Origin: a virus
Length of the DNA stretch: 42,553 nucleotides
Strand: one strand, 5' to 3'
IMG/VR virus record: IMGVR_UViG_3300020162_002660
Coordinates: 1 to 42,553 of that record
Shown: piece by piece, positions 39,823 through 42,553 of the stretch
How the letters are laid out: every line of letters begins with the position of its first letter
Numbering within the stretch: position 1 is the stretch's first letter
Translations under genes and position numbers: made by a program
Notes under the pieces: generated by a model
Told to the model about the DNA's origin: nothing
Databases searched by the model: none
The model's input: the letters and a program-made list of their open reading frames with translations, nothing else

Positions 39823-39877
39823 TACTATGAAAAAATTATTGGACCGATTGTAAGTACATAAAAAATAACTTACACTC

Positions 39878-40177
39878 ATGAACAAACATCACAACAAACA
39901 CTGGTTAAGAGAAAAAGAATATCGTTCTCTAAAGAATCTCTATTACTCGGATTTTTATTGCACCAGAACCTCGACCGAAGCGGAAATAGAAGAAAGGCTA
40001 TACTCGAAATTCTGGAACGAGTTTCGCGGACATTACCATACCGCCCCAAAGCACTATAGAAAGACTCTCAACAGAATACAGAGATCTAAATCAAAACAGA
40101 CACTTTTTAGAGAGCTTAATGGATATGATGTATCCTACGAAGACAATTACAAAGACTGTAGTTGGTGGTATTGGTAA
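39878..40177 (+). CDS. hypothetical basic aromatic protein
   Basis: A 99-residue basic protein with many Arg, Tyr, His and Trp residues (SLKNLYYSDFYCTRTSTEAE at the start of its middle; end CSWWYW). No family recognised. The G+C content is higher than in its neighbours (codons such as CGA, CGG, GCC occur more often), which may mark recent transfer. It is upstream of the NADAR gene. Confidence 0.55.
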   Translation: MNKHHNKHWLREKEYRSLKNLYYSDFYCTRTSTEAEIEERLYSKFWNEFRGHYHTAPKHYRKTLNRIQRSKSKQTLFRELNGYDVSYEDNYKDCSWWYW

Positions 40178-40192
40178 ACTAATATCTTTTTT

Positions 40193-40202
40193 TTAATATA
40201 AT
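40193..40202 (+). promoter_or_regulatory. leaderless-type late promoter box (4-nt spacing)
   Basis: TTAATATAAT, then TATT, then the ATG at 40207. This is the weakest match to the consensus but has the same spacing. Confidence 0.5.
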
Positions 40203-40206
40203 TATT

Positions 40207-40731
40207 ATGATAATAGATAAATTTGAAGGTCGTTGGAGATTTTTATCCAACTTTCATCCGTGTGAAGTAGAACATCAAGGTATAGTATATCCTTCTGTCG
40301 AACATTATTATGTTGCAATGAAGTGTAACAACGAGCAGATGATAAACGGCAAGCACTATACCATAGGTGATTTCAGAGAAATGATAGCAAGAATTCCAAG
40401 TGCCGCGATTGTTAAGTCAATTGGTAGAAAAATGCAAGTCAGAAAAGACTGGGATGATAAAAAAATAGACTTTATGCTTTATGGTGTAAGAGAAAAGTTT
40501 AAAGATCCTGGTCTAAAAGAACTTTTGTTGAGCACAGAAGATTTCTCATTGGTTGAAGGAAATGACTGGAATGATAGATTTTGGGGTGTTTCTCAGGGAA
40601 AAGGACTAAATCATTTAGGAAGAATATTGATGAGAGTTAGAAAAGAGATAATCGAAAGTGAAAACGATGTTGTTGTTGGTTCTAGACCAAACTCTCTTGA
40701 CGAATTCTTCAAACAAACTGGACAAAACTAA
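40207..40731 (+). CDS. NADAR domain protein (YbiA/DUF1768-like)
   Basis: A 174-residue NADAR protein. Visible motifs are the SNFHPCEVEHQGIVYPSVEH stretch (SNF and S-x-EHY), then IGRKMQVRKDWDDKK (GR-x-x-x-R-x-DW), and at the end NDRFWGVSQGKGLNHLGR (WG-x-x-G-x-G-x-N-x-LG). This family hydrolyses ADP-ribose bonds and riboflavin intermediates; some members remove ADP-ribose from guanine in DNA and act as antitoxins to DarT-like enzymes. A phage member may protect its DNA or NAD from such defence. It is first in a set with a DNA adenine methylase and a capsid-like protein. Confidence 0.88.
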   Translation: MIIDKFEGRWRFLSNFHPCEVEHQGIVYPSVEHYYVAMKCNNEQMINGKHYTIGDFREMIARIPSAAIVKSIGRKMQVRKDWDDKKIDFMLYGVREKFKDPGLKELLLSTEDFSLVEGNDWNDRFWGVSQGKGLNHLGRILMRVRKEIIESENDVVVGSRPNSLDEFFKQTGQN

Positions 40732-40754
40732 TATAAAAACAAATAAATAAATAT

Positions 40755-41684
40755 ATGTCGGTAATAAGCTACTTCGGGGGTAAGGCAAACTTCCAATCAT
40801 TCATCACGCCAAAAATACCAAAAGATTGTAAAACTTACATCGAACCATTTTCAGGTTCTTTTGCAATCTATATGGATTCAGACTTAGAGTTTGAAAATGT
40901 TATCTTCAATGATAGAAACAGACACCAAGCCAATCTTATGAGATGTTGTGCTTCTCCAGAAGAGTTTTTGGTTGAGTTAAAAACACTTTTAGCACCGGGT
41001 GGCGAGTTACATACAACAGAAACAGAAGTTGATAAGAAATGGGATTTCTTTAAGGCAATCTATCACAAATATGTTAAGAATGATTTCTTAGATAATATGG
41101 ATTTTGAGATTGGTGATTTCAAAGTAGGTGCAATCTATGCATTTCTTATAACATCTTCTTTCTCCAGTGTTTATCCAAGAGGTGGTGGATTCACAGGATA
41201 TAAGAAAAAGAAAGACAAATTAAATCTTTCTATTTTAATCAACAAGCTTGAGAAAAACAAATACACTAAAAGACTTCAAAATATTACCGAGTTTAACAAT
41301 TCTGATTTTGAAGAAGTAATTAGAAGACATGATTCAGAAGATACTTATATCTATTTAGACCCACCATATGCTCGTTTTAACGACGTTAAAAATGATGATG
41401 ACGGTAGACGTTTATTTTGGTACGGATGTGATACAGAGAATACTTTTGGAGTTGCTTCTCACAGAAGATTGTTAGAGTTATTAAAGACTACTAAATCAAG
41501 ATGGTCTTTATCTTACTACTACTTTCCTTTATTAGAAGAAATCTTACCAAAAGACAAATACATTTGGACTTCTAAAGAATTTCATAGACCATCTGCTGTT
41601 ATTAAAACTGAAGGTGTTGAGAAAGAAAAAGGTATTGAGCTTTTAATTATGAACTATGATCCTGAAACAGGAGAAAGAGTATGA
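40755..41684 (+). CDS. dam: DNA adenine methyltransferase (Dam/D12 class)
   Basis: A 309-residue D12-class N6-adenine methylase. The N-terminal SAM site is VISYFGGKANF with the FxGxK pattern, followed by YIEPFSGSFA. The catalytic motif is IYLDPPYARF (DPPY, about residue 200). The region between, with two helical parts, is the target-recognition domain. It modifies adenine in a short site (not predictable here), which protects the phage DNA from host restriction or marks it for packaging or repair. The stop overlaps the next start as ATGA, so the capsid-like protein is translationally coupled. Confidence 0.92.
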   Translation: MSVISYFGGKANFQSFITPKIPKDCKTYIEPFSGSFAIYMDSDLEFENVIFNDRNRHQANLMRCCASPEEFLVELKTLLAPGGELHTTETEVDKKWDFFKAIYHKYVKNDFLDNMDFEIGDFKVGAIYAFLITSSFSSVYPRGGGFTGYKKKKDKLNLSILINKLEKNKYTKRLQNITEFNNSDFEEVIRRHDSEDTYIYLDPPYARFNDVKNDDDGRRLFWYGCDTENTFGVASHRRLLELLKTTKSRWSLSYYYFPLLEEILPKDKYIWTSKEFHRPSAVIKTEGVEKEKGIELLIMNYDPETGERV

Positions 41685-42430
41685 GTTTTTGGTTTGGTAT
41701 GTTAGCAATGGACGATAGAGAGATTATTGATTTGATAAATTCCGGAAAGGTCGAAATGTTCGACTATTCTGGTTTTTTTAAAAATAACATACATCTTCGT
41801 TGCTTTGAGACTAAAACAATTTCAACAAACTTTCCTATACATCTACCATCAAATAATATAGATGTTTGGTCAGAATGGATAAGCATTATAAAACAAGACT
41901 TTAGAAGGTCTATACATTCTATGTCGATTAAAAAGATACTCGATTCTGAAAATCTATCACCACTTGATTATAGAGGAATCTCCGATAGAGATTATTCTAT
42001 TGATTTGGTTCATGAAATAGCAAAAAGACCATATAAAAATGTGTTGGTTTCACCAAAGATTGCAGCATTGATACAAGATACTTCATTTTTCATACCGGAT
42101 ATGAATAAAGATAGAGGATCTTTTTCAAGTTGCTATAGAATAGGAACGATATTCTCTCATAGAGACATCTATGTAGATCCTTTTCTAAAATGGGATGACA
42201 TGAGAGTTTGTTTATTTAATGATGTTTTTGTGAACATAGAAGGAGTTCGAGCAGATATTAGGTCTGAAGCAACTTTTAATCCAAAGATAATGATGGAGTT
42301 TGGATTCGACTTCAATTGCGGTACTTCTGAAGTTCTTTATTTACAAGACGATGAATATCCCAATCTCGACCCGGTCGCGACTGCAATACTCAGAGATAGA
42401 AAAATAAACGGAATATTAGATGAGAATTAG
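41681..42430 (+). CDS. protein resembling the C-terminal part of the major capsid protein
   Basis: A 249-residue protein. The segment from about residue 130 aligns with the end of the window's own gp23-like protein. KNVLVSPKIAALIQD parallels QYLVTNGGLAAALQD; YRIGTIFSHRDIYVDPFLKW parallels YPVGSIGDIAIYVDPYMKY; DDMRV parallels NDNRI; and RSEATFNPKIM parallels ISEATFAPRM. The N-terminal 120 residues differ and hold no leader or cleavage site. It may be a vertex-like or minor capsid protein, or a decoy. It is coupled to dam, not to structural genes. Confidence 0.75.
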   Translation: MSFWFGMLAMDDREIIDLINSGKVEMFDYSGFFKNNIHLRCFETKTISTNFPIHLPSNNIDVWSEWISIIKQDFRRSIHSMSIKKILDSENLSPLDYRGISDRDYSIDLVHEIAKRPYKNVLVSPKIAALIQDTSFFIPDMNKDRGSFSSCYRIGTIFSHRDIYVDPFLKWDDMRVCLFNDVFVNIEGVRADIRSEATFNPKIMMEFGFDFNCGTSEVLYLQDDEYPNLDPVATAILRDRKINGILDEN

Positions 42431-42553
42431 AGAAGCAGACTTTCAGATTTTTAAGAAAGAAAGTAAGAAAGAACTTCAAGCAGATATTGAAGGAGTAACT
42501 CGATTGGAAAGGTTGGTGTTGGTTGATCAAAAGACTGGCAAAGATTGGGAAGT
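42420..42553 (+). CDS. partial hypothetical protein (3' end off the window)
   Basis: An open frame starts at ATG 42420, overlapping the previous stop by 11 nt, and runs off the end of the window. The visible part, MRIREADFQIFKKESKKELQ onward, is basic and helical. Too short to assign. It appears to be the next gene of the NADAR-dam operon. Confidence 0.6.
   Translation, partial: MRIREADFQIFKKESKKELQADIEGVTRLERLVLVDQKTGKDWE

Overview
The window looks like part of the genome of a large, AT-rich, T4-like contractile-tailed phage (myophage) that infects a Bacteroidota host, most likely a flavobacterium. The T4-like assignment rests on recognisable versions of gp4, gp15, gp17, gp18, gp19, gp20, gp21, gp23, gp25, gp26, gp44 and gp55. 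The host inference rests on three observations. Starts are A-rich without Shine-Dalgarno sites. At least one promoter has the Bacteroidota form TTTG-20 nt-TAnnTTTG. The tmRNA has a Bacteroidota-type resume region with a GGC first codon.

Layout. 1-9.7 kb: tail tube, then on the minus strand a gp26-like baseplate protein with an overlapping small ORF, a giant sheath protein, a coiled-coil protein and a 1003-residue repeat-rich protein. 9.8-12.2 kb: small accessory genes. 12.2-15.3 kb: a probable small terminase subunit and a ribbon-helix-helix protein, divergent from the large terminase. 15.3-19.4 kb: ClpS, a HAD phosphatase, a membrane-anchored protein, a peptidoglycan hydrolase and several proteins with a shared N-terminal leader. 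19.3-24 kb: gp25, gp44, gp15, an abundant-looking unknown protein and late sigma gp55. 24-29.3 kb: a class III nucleotidyl cyclase, gp4 and portal. 29.3-38.4 kb: RNase R, a homing-endonuclease remnant, a protease-scaffold fusion, major capsid protein, an NFACT-R domain protein and a metallopeptidase. 38.5-42.5 kb: a tmRNA, an HNH endonuclease, NADAR, a DNA adenine methylase and a protein resembling the C-terminal part of the capsid protein.

Three themes deserve attention. (1) The phage carries an unusual set of ribosome-rescue and protein-quality-control parts: a tmRNA with a 27-codon tag lacking the ALAA degron, RNase R, a stand-alone NFACT-R domain, ClpS and a metal-dependent peptidase. (2) About nine proteins, including the cyclase, a cysteine hydrolase and the NFACT-R protein, start with a leader like M-[KR]-x-[LI]-K-x-F-E-x-F, often followed by an (I/L)-x-E site. 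This resembles the T4 capsid-targeting sequence cut by the gp21 protease, so these proteins may be packaged in the head and delivered with the DNA. (3) Nine genes share a TTAATATATA-like box exactly 4 nt before ATG, which predicts leaderless late transcripts. A second set of boxes sits 15-40 nt upstream of other late genes, including most of the structural ones.

Intergenic space is short. It is almost entirely explained by hairpin-plus-U terminators, these promoter boxes and the tmRNA. No tRNA genes, CRISPR arrays or insertion sequences were seen.
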